NCBI GenBank assembly: GCA_030681475.1
Contig: JAUXWT010000108.1
Coordinates: forward strand, 1-64,000
Direction: 5' to 3'
From: Bacteroidales bacterium
Lineage (GTDB): Bacteria > Bacteroidota > Bacteroidia > Bacteroidales > FEN-979
DNA: 64,000 nucleotides
The notes under the pieces were generated by a model, which was not told where the DNA came from, made no database searches, and was given only the letters and a program-made list of their open reading frames with translations. Made by a program: the position numbers and the translations under genes. Shown here one piece after another: positions 43,721 to 53,994 of the stretch (position 1 is the stretch's first letter; each line of letters opens with the position of its first letter).

Positions 43721-44695
43721 CTAATCCATGGTTTGTGAGGGGCGTGCCGATAACTCCAGCATCATCTGGAACTGCTCAGGCGTAATGTCATTGAAAAAGA
43801 AATAGATCGGATTTACCGGCAAACCATTTTTCCTGACTTCATAGTGCAAATGGGGAGAGGTTGATTTCCCTGTGTTTCCGACATAACCAATGATCTGTCC
43901 GCGTCGGATCTTCTGGCCGGGTTTCACAAATATCCTGGAAAGATGGGCATACACGGTTTGATAGCTGTAACCATGATCGATCCTGATCTCATTGCCATAT
44001 CCCCCGGTCATGTCGCGGCCGGCAATGGTCACCCGGCCATTCCCCGTTGCATAGACCTCAGTACCCACAGAGGCGGAAAAATCTATGCCTTCATGAAATT
44101 TGTGCACTTTGTAGAATGGGTCCATCCTTGTGCCAAAATAGGAACCTATCCTTTTCATGTCCTTGTTGTTGACCGGCTGTATGGCCGGAATTGAGACCAG
44201 CATATTCTCTTTATTCTTGGCCATTTTAAAAACTTCATCGAACGATTTTGACTGAACGTAAAGTTTACCCAGAATCCGGTCCATATTTTTTTCTGCCTCA
44301 ATGATGAGATCAGAATTGGAGTAGCCTTTCAGCGCTTCATAGCGGTCAATGCCTCCAATGCCTGCCGACCGGATGGCGTTTGGGATTGGCTCGGCTTCAA
44401 AGATAACCCTGTAAATGTTGTCATCCCGATCCTGAAGGTCGGCCAGAATGTTCGTCACTTTATCAAGCTGGTCATTTAAAATCTCGTAATGCAGCTTCAT
44501 CTGCTCGATCTCCCGTTTCTGTGCTTTCTCTTTGGGAGAATCCAGAAAATTGTACGCTGCGATCAGCACAACTGCTGCAATAACAACGCCGGTTGACAAA
44601 TGCGATAGAAAATATAACAATCGCTTCCGCATGGTGATATGAACGCGGTCGAAGGTTAAAGACTTTTTATTGAATTTGTATTTTACCTTGCTCAT
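43721..44695 (-). CDS. Membrane-anchored M23 family peptidoglycan endopeptidase
   Basis: A 324-residue protein. It has one N-terminal membrane helix (~residues 32-50), a periplasmic coiled coil (~55-90, EIEQMKLHYEILNDQLDKVT) and a C-terminal LytM domain (~180-300) with zinc ligands in KFHEGIDFSA and SPHLHYEVRKNG. All M23 catalytic residues are visible, so it is probably active on cross-linked peptidoglycan. It is divergent from alaS and heads the operon with MerR, ATL and mrp. Confidence 0.93.
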   Translation of the reverse strand: MSKVKYKFNKKSLTFDRVHITMRKRLLYFLSHLSTGVVIAAVVLIAAYNFLDSPKEKAQKREIEQMKLHYEILNDQLDKVTNILADLQDRDDNIYRVIFEAEPIPNAIRSAGIGGIDRYEALKGYSNSDLIIEAEKNMDRILGKLYVQSKSFDEVFKMAKNKENMLVSIPAIQPVNNKDMKRIGSYFGTRMDPFYKVHKFHEGIDFSASVGTEVYATGNGRVTIAGRDMTGGYGNEIRIDHGYSYQTVYAHLSRIFVKPGQKIRRGQIIGYVGNTGKSTSPHLHYEVRKNGLPVNPIYFFFNDITPEQFQMMLELSARPSQTMD

Positions 44696-44741
44696 CGACA
44701 GGTAAATAAAGAATTATTCAAAACAGGTAAGGTAACAGCTA

Positions 44742-44749
44742 CAAAATTA
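44742..44749 (-). promoter_or_regulatory. -7 promoter box of the M23 operon
   Basis: TAATTTTG on the minus strand, 47 bp upstream of the M23 ATG. Confidence 0.5.
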
Positions 44750-44759
44750 AGTAAATAAT

Positions 44760-44767
44760 TAACTTTG
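44760..44767 (+). promoter_or_regulatory. -7 promoter box of alaS
   Basis: TAACTTTG on the plus strand, 63 bp before the alaS ATG and only 10 bp from the divergent M23 box. Confidence 0.55.
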
Positions 44768-44830
44768 CAACCGTTTTTGAAGTTTAAAAAGTGTTAAAGA
44801 TTGTTAATGAGTTGTTAATATTTTAGTTAG

Positions 44831-47476
44831 ATGCACAATAAAGAAATACGTCAGGCTTTTCTCGATTTTTTTAAATCGAAACAACATACCATTGTTCCAT
44901 CTGCACCCATGGTGATAAAGAACGATCCGACACTGATGTTTACCAATGCGGGCATGAATCAGTTCAAGGATATTTTCCTCGGCAATAAGGAAGGTTCCTT
45001 CACCCGGGTGGCCGATACGCAGAAGTGCTTGCGGGTTTCGGGGAAACACAATGATCTTGAAGAAGTTGGACATGATACATATCACCATACCATGTTCGAG
45101 ATGCTTGGCAACTGGTCTTTTGGTGATTATTTTAAAAAAGAGGCCATTGACTGGGGATGGGAACTGCTCACCGATGTGCTGAAGATCGACAAAGAGTGCC
45201 TTTATGTCACTGTTTTTGAAGGGGATGAGCAGGATGGGCTGGCCAGGGATCATGAGGCCTTTGAATTCTGGAAGCGGCATTTGCCTGAAGATCGGATCCT
45301 GACAGGCTCGAAAAAGGACAACTTCTGGGAGATGGGCGATACCGGGCCTTGCGGACCATGTTCTGAAATACATGCAGACATCCGCGATAAGGAAGAAAAA
45401 TCAAAAATCCCCGGTAAGGATCTAGTGAATAAAGGCGACCCTCACGTTATTGAAATCTGGAACCTGGTATTCATTCAGTACAACCGGTTGTCGGGGGGGC
45501 AACTCGTGGAGCTTCCTGCAAAACACGTCGACACCGGGATGGGATTTGAACGGCTCTGCATGGTTTTGCAGGGAAAGAGATCAAATTACGACACCGACAT
45601 TTTCCAGCCGATCATCCAGGTCATTGCTCAAAATTCGGGTACTCAGTACGGTACTGATCCTGTATGCGACATTGCCATGCGTGTTATTGCCGACCATTTG
45701 CGGGCCATCGCTTTTGCCATTGCCGACGGGCAACTGCCATCGAATGTCAAGGCAGGATATGTGATCCGCCGGATCCTGCGCCGGGCAGTTCGTTATGGGT
45801 ATGCTTTCCTGGGCTTCAGGGAACCATTCATCCATGTATTAATTCCTGCGCTGATTGTGCATATGGGAGAGTTCTTTCCCGAACTTGTTGCACAAAAAGG
45901 TCTGATAACCAATGTGATAAGAGAAGAGGAGTCGGCATTTTTGCGTACATTGGCCACCGGGATACAAAAGTTTAACAACTATGTTGACTCACCTCAACGC
46001 CTCTCCGGGCAGGGTGTGAAAAAAACGGGCATGGTTGACGGAGCATTTGCTTTTGAACTTTTCGACACCTTTGGTTTTCCGATTGATTTGACAGAGCTCA
46101 TGGCCAGGGAGATTGGATGGAGTGTTGATATGGACGGATTTTTAAAAGGCCTTGACGCCCAGAAAGCCCGCTCGCGTCAGGATGCCGTGGTGGAAACCTC
46201 CGACTGGATAACCGTGACCGAACATGCCGGAATGCCTGAATTCGTGGGCTATGACCACCAAAAGACTGACGCAGAGATTATCAGGTACAGAAAAGTGGCA
46301 ACCAAGGGGGAAGAACTTTTCAACATCGTATTGACCCGTACACCGTTTTATGCCGAATCGGGCGGCCAGGTTGGTGATTCAGGATGGTTAATTTCGGGGA
46401 ATGAAAAAATTATCATCACTGATACCCTGAAGGACAACGAACTCATTATCCATGTGGCTAAAACGCTGCCAGCAGCAATTGCTCAACCGGTTGTTGCTGT
46501 TGTTGACACGGCAAGGCGTAAATGCATCGAAAATAATCATTCCGCCACCCATCTAATGCATGCCGCACTTCGCAGTGTACTTGGCCCTCACGTGGAACAA
46601 AAAGGATCGTTGGTAGAAGAGAACCGGCTCAGGTTCGACTTTACCCACTTTGCCAGGATGAGCAGGGAAGAGATTTTAAAAGTTGAAGGTTTGGTTAATG
46701 CAAAGATCCGTGAAAACATCGAATTGAAGGAATTGCGGTCGATCCCGGTTGAACAGGCCAAAGCGATGGGGGCCGTGGCCCTTTTCGGCGAGAAATACGG
46801 CGACTTGGTTCGCGTTATTACTTTTGATCCTGATTATTCAGTTGAATTGTGCGGAGGTACCCATGTTTCAGCAACAGGCCGGATAGGCCAGTTTAAAATA
46901 ATTTCTGAAGGCGCCATTGCTGCAGGCATTCGCCGTATCGAGGCAGTTACCGGTGAAAGCGCAGAAGATTATTGGAATTCACGGGATTTGCTGTTAAGCG
47001 GAATCAGTGACCTGCTGAAAAGCCCGACCGATATCCTGAAAGGAGTTAACAACTTACTCATTGAAAATCATGAACTTAAAAAGCAGGTTGCCGGGTTTGG
47101 AAAACAGAAACTTCAGCAATTGAAAGAGGATTTTTCATTACAGGTACAGCATTACAACGGGATTAATTTTCTGGCTGTCCAGGTTGAATTGGATGCAGAT
47201 ACGATGAAAAACCTTGCTTACGAACTTACTTCAGAAATCCCCGAGCTTTTCCTTGTCCTGGCCTCAGAATCAGAAGGGAAGGCCATGCTGACTGTGATGA
47301 TTTCTGAAAACCTGGTCAGGGAGCGCAAACTGCATGCCGGGAATATAATCCATGAACTTGCAAAAGAGATCCGGGGCGGCGGCGGAGGACAGGCCAACAT
47401 TGCCACAGCCGGGGGTAAGAATCCGGCGGGGATTCCGGCTGCGTTGGAGAAAGCCAAAAGTATTATAACCTCTTAA
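44831..47476 (+). CDS. alaS: Alanyl-tRNA synthetase
   Basis: An 881-residue enzyme charging tRNA-Ala. The class II catalytic core contains FTNAGMNQFKDIFLG and RVADTQKCLRVSGKHNDLEE with GHDTYHHTMFEMLGNWSFGD. The editing domain has the zinc-binding HSATHLMHAALR (~571) and CGGTHVSATG (~674). The C-terminal oligomerisation region ends in GGGGGQANIATAGGKNP. All hallmark motifs are intact. The gene faces the M23 operon and is followed after 54 bp by ricT. Confidence 0.98.
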   Translation: MHNKEIRQAFLDFFKSKQHTIVPSAPMVIKNDPTLMFTNAGMNQFKDIFLGNKEGSFTRVADTQKCLRVSGKHNDLEEVGHDTYHHTMFEMLGNWSFGDYFKKEAIDWGWELLTDVLKIDKECLYVTVFEGDEQDGLARDHEAFEFWKRHLPEDRILTGSKKDNFWEMGDTGPCGPCSEIHADIRDKEEKSKIPGKDLVNKGDPHVIEIWNLVFIQYNRLSGGQLVELPAKHVDTGMGFERLCMVLQGKRSNYDTDIFQPIIQVIAQNSGTQYGTDPVCDIAMRVIADHLRAIAFAIADGQLPSNVKAGYVIRRILRRAVRYGYAFLGFREPFIHVLIPALIVHMGEFFPELVAQKGLITNVIREEESAFLRTLATGIQKFNNYVDSPQRLSGQGVKKTGMVDGAFAFELFDTFGFPIDLTELMAREIGWSVDMDGFLKGLDAQKARSRQDAVVETSDWITVTEHAGMPEFVGYDHQKTDAEIIRYRKVATKGEELFNIVLTRTPFYAESGGQVGDSGWLISGNEKIIITDTLKDNELIIHVAKTLPAAIAQPVVAVVDTARRKCIENNHSATHLMHAALRSVLGPHVEQKGSLVEENRLRFDFTHFARMSREEILKVEGLVNAKIRENIELKELRSIPVEQAKAMGAVALFGEKYGDLVRVITFDPDYSVELCGGTHVSATGRIGQFKIISEGAIAAGIRRIEAVTGESAEDYWNSRDLLLSGISDLLKSPTDILKGVNNLLIENHELKKQVAGFGKQKLQQLKEDFSLQVQHYNGINFLAVQVELDADTMKNLAYELTSEIPELFLVLASESEGKAMLTVMISENLVRERKLHAGNIIHELAKEIRGGGGGQANIATAGGKNPAGIPAALEKAKSIITS

Positions 47477-47504
47477 CCTTCCCTGGTTGTTAATTCGAAT
47501 TTTG

Positions 47505-47512
47505 TACCTTTG
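47505..47512 (+). promoter_or_regulatory. -7 promoter box of ricT
   Basis: TACCTTTG, with TTG 15 bp upstream; predicted leader of roughly 15 nt to the ATG at 47531. Confidence 0.5.
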
Positions 47513-47530
47513 TGAGGATTTAAATCAGAT

Positions 47531-48721
47531 ATGGAGAACTTAGACAGCCTACCGGTTGAACCCCAGGAACCCCAGCCAAAGGATATAATTGTTGATGATG
47601 CTGATGTTTTTGAATTCAGGCAGGCCAAATTGCCAGACAACCCATTTTTAAGCCGCGGCTGCTGCCAGCCTCCGAAAATATATAACAAAAACGAAAGCGT
47701 ATTCCAGCACCGTTGCAGTAAATTTGATTCCTACGATTGGTTGAAGAAGATCCCTGTTTCCCAGGGCATGATACCTGCAAATGTCATTGAAGTACGGTTT
47801 AAGAACAACCGCAAAGATTATTTCCGCACTCCCCCTGATTTGGAGGTGATCGTCGGAGATATTGTCGCCGTGGAGGCTTCGCCTGGTCATGATATTGGTA
47901 TTGTGAGCATGGTAGGGGAGATGGTTCGGTTTCAGTTGCACAGGAAGCAATTATCTGCTGATAGCAACGATATAAAAAAAGTTTACCGGAAAGCCAGGCA
48001 AACCGACATTGAAAAATGGATCGGCTCAGTTGAAATGGAGGTGTCAACCATGTACCGGGCGCGTGAAATTGCCGACAGTCTAGCCTTATTGATGAAGATC
48101 AATGATGTTGAGATTCAGGGGGACAATACAAAAGCGATTTTTTACTACACCGCCGAAGACCGTGTCGATTTCAGGGAGTTGATTAAACTTATGGCTGAAG
48201 AATTCAAATTGCGCATCGAGATGCGGCAGATCGGGGCCAGGCAGGAGGCCAGCCGCCTGGGTGGTATCGGTTCCTGTGGCAGGGAACTGTGTTGTGCAAC
48301 CTGGATGAGTGATTTCAAATCGGTGACTACCAACGCTGCCAGGGTACAACAACTTTCATTGAACCCGCAGAAACTGGCCGGTCAGTGCGGTAAACTCAAA
48401 TGTTGCCTGAATTACGAATACGATACCTACGTTGATGCCTTGAAGGGATTCCCTAACACTGAGATACGGTTAAAACTAAAACGGGGTGAGGCTTTTCATC
48501 AAAAAACCGATATATTCCAAAAAACACTTTGGTATTCCTATGTCGATGATCCGGGAAACTTTATGGCGCTCCCTATTGAAATGGTCCGGTTTATTATAGA
48601 AGAAAATAAGAAGGGGAATTTGCCGGAAAAGCTTGAAGATTTTACAAACAAAGTTGAGAAGAAAAACACATTTGAAAGTGGTGTTGTTCTGGATGACCTT
48701 ACCCGATTTGACAATTTATAA
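47531..48721 (+). CDS. ricT: PSP1-domain protein, RicT/YaaT-like
   Basis: A 396-residue protein with a PSP1 C-terminal domain. Conserved cysteine clusters: RGCCQPP (~residue 42), IGSCGRELCCATWMSDF (~240) and GQCGKLKCCLNYEYDTY (~280). In Bacillus the RicT-RicA-RicF complex uses such cysteines for Fe-S binding and influences RNase Y action. The ~60 N-terminal residues are acidic and specific to Bacteroidota; the C-terminal tail is Lys/Glu-rich. Followed by gldH and pbp1A in the order familiar in this phylum. Confidence 0.88.
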   Translation: MENLDSLPVEPQEPQPKDIIVDDADVFEFRQAKLPDNPFLSRGCCQPPKIYNKNESVFQHRCSKFDSYDWLKKIPVSQGMIPANVIEVRFKNNRKDYFRTPPDLEVIVGDIVAVEASPGHDIGIVSMVGEMVRFQLHRKQLSADSNDIKKVYRKARQTDIEKWIGSVEMEVSTMYRAREIADSLALLMKINDVEIQGDNTKAIFYYTAEDRVDFRELIKLMAEEFKLRIEMRQIGARQEASRLGGIGSCGRELCCATWMSDFKSVTTNAARVQQLSLNPQKLAGQCGKLKCCLNYEYDTYVDALKGFPNTEIRLKLKRGEAFHQKTDIFQKTLWYSYVDDPGNFMALPIEMVRFIIEENKKGNLPEKLEDFTNKVEKKNTFESGVVLDDLTRFDNL

Positions 48722-48745
48722 AAGTTTTGTTTCATCCTTCGAGTC

Positions 48746-49222
48746 ATGACCCTGAAAACGGAAACAAAAAATCTTTTCCTGCTTTTTCTCCTGGTCATGG
48801 TGATGATTTCCTGTGATCAAAATCGCGTAATTGATGAGAATATTGCCCTTGAAAAGGCCACCTGGAATGTGAACAATAAATTGCAGTTCGATGTGGCAAT
48901 TTCTGATCTGTTACTTCGTTATAACGTTTATCTGAATGTGAGGAATGGTCCGGAATATCCTTTCAGCAATTTATTCTTGTTTATGAATACGATTTTTCCC
49001 AATGGGCATATTTCCTGCGACACCATCGAGCTGACCCTTGCCGATTATGATGGAAGATGGCTGGGATCAGGGATGGGGAGCGTGAAATTCAGCCGGTTCT
49101 TGTTGCAGAAAGATGTCCGGTTCAAGCAAACAGGGAAGTACCGGTTTATATTGGAACAAGCCATGCGTGTAAATGAATTGAATGGAATCCATGATATCGG
49201 TTTACGTATTGAAAAGCAATAG
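48746..49222 (+). CDS. gldH: Gliding motility lipoprotein GldH
   Basis: A 158-residue lipoprotein: hydrophobic signal (residues 8-22) ending in the lipobox MISC (Cys 23). The mature part has the GldH pattern: YNVYLNVRNGPEYPFSNLFL, LADYDGRWLGSGMGS, FKQTGKYRFILEQAMR and HDIGLRIEK. GldH is required for gliding in Flavobacterium, yet it also occurs in non-gliding T9SS-bearing Bacteroidota. It lies 24 bp after ricT and 35 bp before pbp1A. Confidence 0.9.
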   Translation: MTLKTETKNLFLLFLLVMVMISCDQNRVIDENIALEKATWNVNNKLQFDVAISDLLLRYNVYLNVRNGPEYPFSNLFLFMNTIFPNGHISCDTIELTLADYDGRWLGSGMGSVKFSRFLLQKDVRFKQTGKYRFILEQAMRVNELNGIHDIGLRIEKQ

Positions 49223-49257
49223 CACATTCGATTGCATAATTCCTGAACTTTAATTAA

Positions 49258-51534
49258 ATGCCTCATTCTTCTGCCAGCAAACCTCAAATTAAAAAATACC
49301 TGAAAAGGTTGTGGTTATCATATCTTGTGGTAGTCGTTCTGATTGCACTTTTTTTCATCTCCGTAACCTTTGGGTTGTTTGGCCCTATGCCAACATTTGA
49401 AGAACTTGAAAACCCGAAAAGCAACCTTGCCACCGAGGTGATCTCTTCAGATGGAAAACTGTTGGGGAAATACTATATCGAAAACCGCTCCAATACACAT
49501 TTCCAGGAATTGTCGCCAAACGTGATCAATGCCTTGATCGCCACTGAAGATGCCCGTTTTGAAGATCATTCAGGTATCGATGCCATTGCCATCATCAGGG
49601 TAATGTGGGGCGTGATTTCAGGTTCTTCAAAGGGAGGCGGATCAACCATTACCCAGCAACTTGCAAAGAACCTGTTCCCCCGTAAACAAAAACGGTCATT
49701 TATCGAGACGGCTCTTACGAAATTCAAGGAGTGGATCACCGCCGTGAAACTGGAGCGAAACTACTCCAAAGATGAAATTCTTGCCATGTATCTTAACACG
49801 GTTGACTTTGGTAGCCAGTCGTATGGTATTAAATCTGCTGCCAAAACCTATTTCAATAAGGAACCTGCGCAGTTAAACATTGAGGAAGCTGCCGTACTGG
49901 TCGGGATCCTGAAAGCCCCTACCTGGTTCAGTCCCGTGCGTAATCCTTCCCGTGCAATTGAACGGCGCAATACGGTGATGCACCAGATGCTGAAATATAA
50001 CTATATCAGTTCTGCTGAATTTGATTCCATAAAATTGTTGCCGGTGGATATGGCCAATTACCGGCTCCAGGATCATACCACCGGTATTGCAACTTATTTC
50101 CGCGAATATCTGCGTATCGTTTTGGCGGAATGGTGCCTTCAAAATCCCAAGGAAGACGGCACACCCTACAATCTCTATCGCGATGGTCTGAAAATATACA
50201 CAACCATTAATTACCGGATGCAGGAGCATGCTGAAGCTGCCATGGCTGAATATCTGGGAAAAGAGCTTCAGCCTGCCTTTTTCAACCATTGGAAAGGGGT
50301 TCCTAATGCTCCGTTTGTCTTTGAAGGGAGCATGGCTAAAAAAGAGACCGATAACCTCCTGCTATCTGCCATGCGACGTACTGATCGCTATTATCACTAT
50401 AAAACTAAAGGGCTCAGCGATACCCAGATCGTTGAGGAGTTCAAGGTTCCGACTAAGATGAAAGTATTCTCGTACCGGGGAGAGATTGATACGGTGATGA
50501 CACCGATGGATTCCATCCGTTATTATAAATTTTACCTGCAATCGGGTATGATGTCCATGGATCCGCTTTCCGGCCAGGTCAGGGCGTATGTTGGTGGAAT
50601 CAACTACCGATTCTTTCAGTACGACCATGTGAAACTCAGTAAACGGCAAGTTGGATCTACCTTTAAACCCTTTCTTTATACCCTCGCGATGCAGGAGGGT
50701 GAATCGCCATGTGCCCTGTATCCCAATGTTCAACCGGTCATTGACCTGGGCAACGGCGATGTGTGGGCGCCGGAAAATTCCAGCGATGAACGGCTCGGTC
50801 AACTGGTCACACTCAAGTGGGCTTTGGCCAATTCCAACAACTGGGTCTCCGGACAACTTATCCGCAAGTACTCCCCCAAGGCAGTTGTTGCCATGGCGCA
50901 TAAAATGGGTGTGACGAGCGATATTCCGGCTGTATATTCCATCGCCCTTGGTTCGTGCGATATCAGCCTGTATGAAATGGTTGGCGCCATGAGTGTTTTT
51001 GCCAATAAAGGTGTTTACATTGAACCTTCATTCATTACGCGTATTGAAGATAAAAATGGCAACGTACTTCAAACATTCAATATAAAATCGCAGGAGGTCA
51101 TCAGTGAGCAGACTGCTTATCTGATGATCCAGTTGATGAAGGGTGTGGTTGACGGCGGAACCGGCGTACGGTTGCGTTACAAATATGGTCTTGACAGCCC
51201 GATCGCCGGAAAAACTGGTACGACCCAAAACCAAAGCGACGGCTGGTTCATGGGGATTACCCCCGATCTGGTCACCGGAGTATGGGTGGGTTGCGAAGAT
51301 CGCGCAGCCCATTTCAGGAGCATTACACTTGGGCAGGGCGCCAATATGGCCTTGCCGATCTGGGCGCTTTATATGCGGCGTGTCTATAACGACATGACCC
51401 TTAATTACAGCAAACGCGACTTCGACCCGCCTGCCAAACCACTTGATGTTGACCTTGATTGTGGTGACGAGAACACGCCCGTTCCGATCAAGAGTTTAAA
51501 GAAAAAGAGGTTAATCAACACCGATGAATTCTGA
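49258..51534 (+). CDS. Class A penicillin-binding protein 1A
   Basis: A 758-residue bifunctional peptidoglycan synthase. One N-terminal membrane helix (~18-42). The transglycosylase domain has the catalytic Glu in ATEDARFEDHSGID (~98-111) and GGGSTITQQLAKNLF. The transpeptidase domain has SxxK in VGSTFKPFLYT (~465), SNN in ANSNNWVS (~523) and KTGTT (~651). The C-terminal tail is Lys-rich. It overlaps the mutS2 start by 11 bp, so translation is probably coupled. Confidence 0.95.
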   Translation: MPHSSASKPQIKKYLKRLWLSYLVVVVLIALFFISVTFGLFGPMPTFEELENPKSNLATEVISSDGKLLGKYYIENRSNTHFQELSPNVINALIATEDARFEDHSGIDAIAIIRVMWGVISGSSKGGGSTITQQLAKNLFPRKQKRSFIETALTKFKEWITAVKLERNYSKDEILAMYLNTVDFGSQSYGIKSAAKTYFNKEPAQLNIEEAAVLVGILKAPTWFSPVRNPSRAIERRNTVMHQMLKYNYISSAEFDSIKLLPVDMANYRLQDHTTGIATYFREYLRIVLAEWCLQNPKEDGTPYNLYRDGLKIYTTINYRMQEHAEAAMAEYLGKELQPAFFNHWKGVPNAPFVFEGSMAKKETDNLLLSAMRRTDRYYHYKTKGLSDTQIVEEFKVPTKMKVFSYRGEIDTVMTPMDSIRYYKFYLQSGMMSMDPLSGQVRAYVGGINYRFFQYDHVKLSKRQVGSTFKPFLYTLAMQEGESPCALYPNVQPVIDLGNGDVWAPENSSDERLGQLVTLKWALANSNNWVSGQLIRKYSPKAVVAMAHKMGVTSDIPAVYSIALGSCDISLYEMVGAMSVFANKGVYIEPSFITRIEDKNGNVLQTFNIKSQEVISEQTAYLMIQLMKGVVDGGTGVRLRYKYGLDSPIAGKTGTTQNQSDGWFMGITPDLVTGVWVGCEDRAAHFRSITLGQGANMALPIWALYMRRVYNDMTLNYSKRDFDPPAKPLDVDLDCGDENTPVPIKSLKKKRLINTDEF

Positions 51535-53902
51535 TTTCACATCCGGTTTTGAGCAAAAGCTCGGATTTGATGTTATCCGTCAAATCCTCAGCGATTATTG
51601 TCTCTCCACCCTCGGACGCGGATGGGTAGGGAAGACTTCATTCTCAACCGACGCGGATGAAATTCACACAGCGTTGCTGCAAACATCAGAAATGAAGTCA
51701 ATTCTGCAGTTTGAAGAGAAATTCCCGGCACAGGATTATTACGACCTTATTCCGGAATTGCTGCGAATTCGCATTCCCGGCACTTATATGGAGACAGAGC
51801 AAATCTCAGAACTTAAGCTTTCAATCTCCACAATTTATGAATTACTGTCATTTCTCGGGGAAAGAGCAGAGCGTTTCCCGGCATTATTCGCCCTGGCCGG
51901 TAATTCGGGGGATCCGCCAACAGGATATTCACCACTGGATTCAATTCCGTTGCTCAACTCGGTGATCTTGAATGTTGAACGTATCCTCGATGACAAATCG
52001 GAAATCAGGGATTCCGCTTCTCAGGAACTGGGCAGGATCAGGAAAGAAAAATACAGACTTCTGGCTACCGTTGAAAGTAAAATTATTCAGAGTTTTAAAC
52101 TGGCGCGACAGAATGGCTGGACGCCTGATGAAGCAGAGGTGACCATTCGCAACGGACGGCTGGTCATTCCCGTGATCAATACTTTCAAACGAAAAATTCG
52201 TGGTTTCGTACACGATGAATCCGCAACCGGACACACCGTTTATGTAGAGCCTGCCGAGATTTTTGAGACAAACAATGAGATCAGGGAACTCGATTATGCC
52301 GAACGCCGGGAAATCGTGCGTATTCTGATCGAGTTTGCCGGTACTGTGAGGCCGGACATTGATTCCCTGATCCAGGTTTATCATTTTCTCGGAAAGATGG
52401 ATTTTGTGCGGGCCAAAGCCCGGTTTGCCCTTTCGATCAACGGGCTGAACCCCATCCATCATCCTGAACCAGGAGACCTGAGCCCGGGCAAGGCCGGCGG
52501 AGCTGGCAACAGGCGACAGAACTCCTTTGCATGGCGCCAGGCGATCCACCCTTTACTGTTCCTTTCGCATCAGAAACAAAAAAAAGAGGTCGTACCGCTT
52601 GATATTGCACTGGATCATGACCATCGCATTTTAATCATTTCGGGTCCGAATGCCGGAGGTAAATCGGTTTGTCTGAAAACAGTCGGACTTGTACAATATA
52701 TGTTTCAGTGCGGATTATTGCCGCCGGTAAGCGAGGATTCCGAATTTTGTATCTTTCATCAAATATTTATTGACATCGGCGATGAGCAATCTATTGACAA
52801 TGATCTCAGTACATATTCCTCGAAACTGATAAACCTGAAATATTTTATTGAAAACATTGATGATTTTTCATTGTTCCTGATTGATGAGATGGGCGCCGGA
52901 ACTGACCCGTCGCTTGGAGGCGCTATTGCAGAAGCCACCCTCGAGGCGTTGAATGAGAAATCGGCCATGGGGGTTGTAACGACTCATTATTCCAACCTCA
53001 AGCTTCTGGCTTCCCGCGAAGTTGGCATCGTGAATGGCGCGATGCTTTACGACATTAAAAAGTTAAAGCCGTTGTTTAAATTGAAAATCGGAAAACCAGG
53101 CAGTTCATTTGCACTTGAAATAGCCCATGAAATAGGATTTCCGGATGATGTAATAGAAATGGCCAAGTTGAAAACAGGTAAGAGTCAGCTTGATTTCGAC
53201 CGTGAATTGCAAAATCTGGAGGTCGAGAAGCAAGAAATAAGTCAAAAGAGTACTGAATTAAAGGTCGCTGATGATTTTCTTGCAGAGTTGATCGATAAAT
53301 ATGAAAGATTATCTGCCGATCTTGAGTTAAAAAAGAGAGACATTATTGAGAAAGCCCGGGCAGAGGCGAGGCAATTGTTGGATAATTCGAATAAAATTAT
53401 CGAAAAAACAATTAAAGAGATCCGCGAAGCCCAAGCTGAAAAATCGCGTACCAAAGAGATCCGCGCAGACCTTTCTGTTATTAAGCAACAGTTGTTGCAG
53501 GATGGAGAAGTTGAAGGGCAAAGTGTAAAAAGCAAAATGCAAGATGCAAAATATGAGGATACTCCTCCGCTGGTGATTAAACCGGGTTTGATTGGCAGCG
53601 AAGCCAGGCCGCACCGGTTTCAATCGTACTTCGATGATCTCAACACGAAAGTCACAAACTTTTCCCTGAGCCTCGATTTGCGTGGCAACCGTGTGGATGA
53701 GGCGCTTTCGCTATTGCAACGATATATTGATGATGCTGTATTATGTTCAATCCCCGAGGTGCAAATATTGCACGGAAAAGGGAATGGCGTATTAAGGCAG
53801 GTAACCAGAGATTATCTGCGTTCGCAAAAGGAGGTAAAATCGGCCCGTGACGCCCCCCTGGAGGCTGGTGGGGCCGGGATCACCATTGTAAAATTCGGCT
53901 GA
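51524..53902 (+). CDS. mutS2: Endonuclease MutS2
   Basis: A 792-residue MutS2 with clamp, ATPase and C-terminal Smr nuclease domains but no mismatch-recognition domain. Motifs: Walker A SGPNAGGKSVCLKTVG (~371-386), Walker B FSLFLIDEMGAGTDPSLGGA, TTHYSNLKLLA, and Smr LDLRGNRVDEALSLL plus HGKGNGVLR (~720-765). It acts on branched DNA or stalled ribosomes in other species. Three stretches are lineage-specific inserts: a Gly/Ala-rich loop near residues 318-332, a Lys/Met stretch encoded by heptamer repeats at 53517-53551, and APLEAGGAG near the C-terminus. Confidence 0.94.
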   Translation: MNSDFTSGFEQKLGFDVIRQILSDYCLSTLGRGWVGKTSFSTDADEIHTALLQTSEMKSILQFEEKFPAQDYYDLIPELLRIRIPGTYMETEQISELKLSISTIYELLSFLGERAERFPALFALAGNSGDPPTGYSPLDSIPLLNSVILNVERILDDKSEIRDSASQELGRIRKEKYRLLATVESKIIQSFKLARQNGWTPDEAEVTIRNGRLVIPVINTFKRKIRGFVHDESATGHTVYVEPAEIFETNNEIRELDYAERREIVRILIEFAGTVRPDIDSLIQVYHFLGKMDFVRAKARFALSINGLNPIHHPEPGDLSPGKAGGAGNRRQNSFAWRQAIHPLLFLSHQKQKKEVVPLDIALDHDHRILIISGPNAGGKSVCLKTVGLVQYMFQCGLLPPVSEDSEFCIFHQIFIDIGDEQSIDNDLSTYSSKLINLKYFIENIDDFSLFLIDEMGAGTDPSLGGAIAEATLEALNEKSAMGVVTTHYSNLKLLASREVGIVNGAMLYDIKKLKPLFKLKIGKPGSSFALEIAHEIGFPDDVIEMAKLKTGKSQLDFDRELQNLEVEKQEISQKSTELKVADDFLAELIDKYERLSADLELKKRDIIEKARAEARQLLDNSNKIIEKTIKEIREAQAEKSRTKEIRADLSVIKQQLLQDGEVEGQSVKSKMQDAKYEDTPPLVIKPGLIGSEARPHRFQSYFDDLNTKVTNFSLSLDLRGNRVDEALSLLQRYIDDAVLCSIPEVQILHGKGNGVLRQVTRDYLRSQKEVKSARDAPLEAGGAGITIVKFG
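53517..53551. repeat. Degenerate heptamer repeat inside mutS2
   Basis: Units GGCAAAG, TGTAAAA, AGCAAAA, TGCAAGA, TGCAAAA with a 7-bp period, translated as part of a loop (QSVKSKMQDAKYED) between the coiled coil and the Smr domain. Confidence 0.7.
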
Positions 53903-53935
53903 GTCAAAATAAGATTTATCCATTTTATTCAACAC

Positions 53936-53966
53936 TTTGCGATTTTGCCAAATAATCGTATCTTTG
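53936..53966 (+). promoter_or_regulatory. Consensus promoter of rpsT
   Basis: TTTG (53936-53939), 19 bp, then TATCTTTG (53959-53966): the best -33/-7 pair in the window, 29 bp before the rpsT ATG. Confidence 0.75.
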
Positions 53967-53994
53967 CACCCCAATTTGAAAACAAATAACAATC

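Noticed and set aside
44804-45373. 189-codon minus-strand frame inside alaS
   Set aside because: Antisense to the aminoacylation core of AlaRS.
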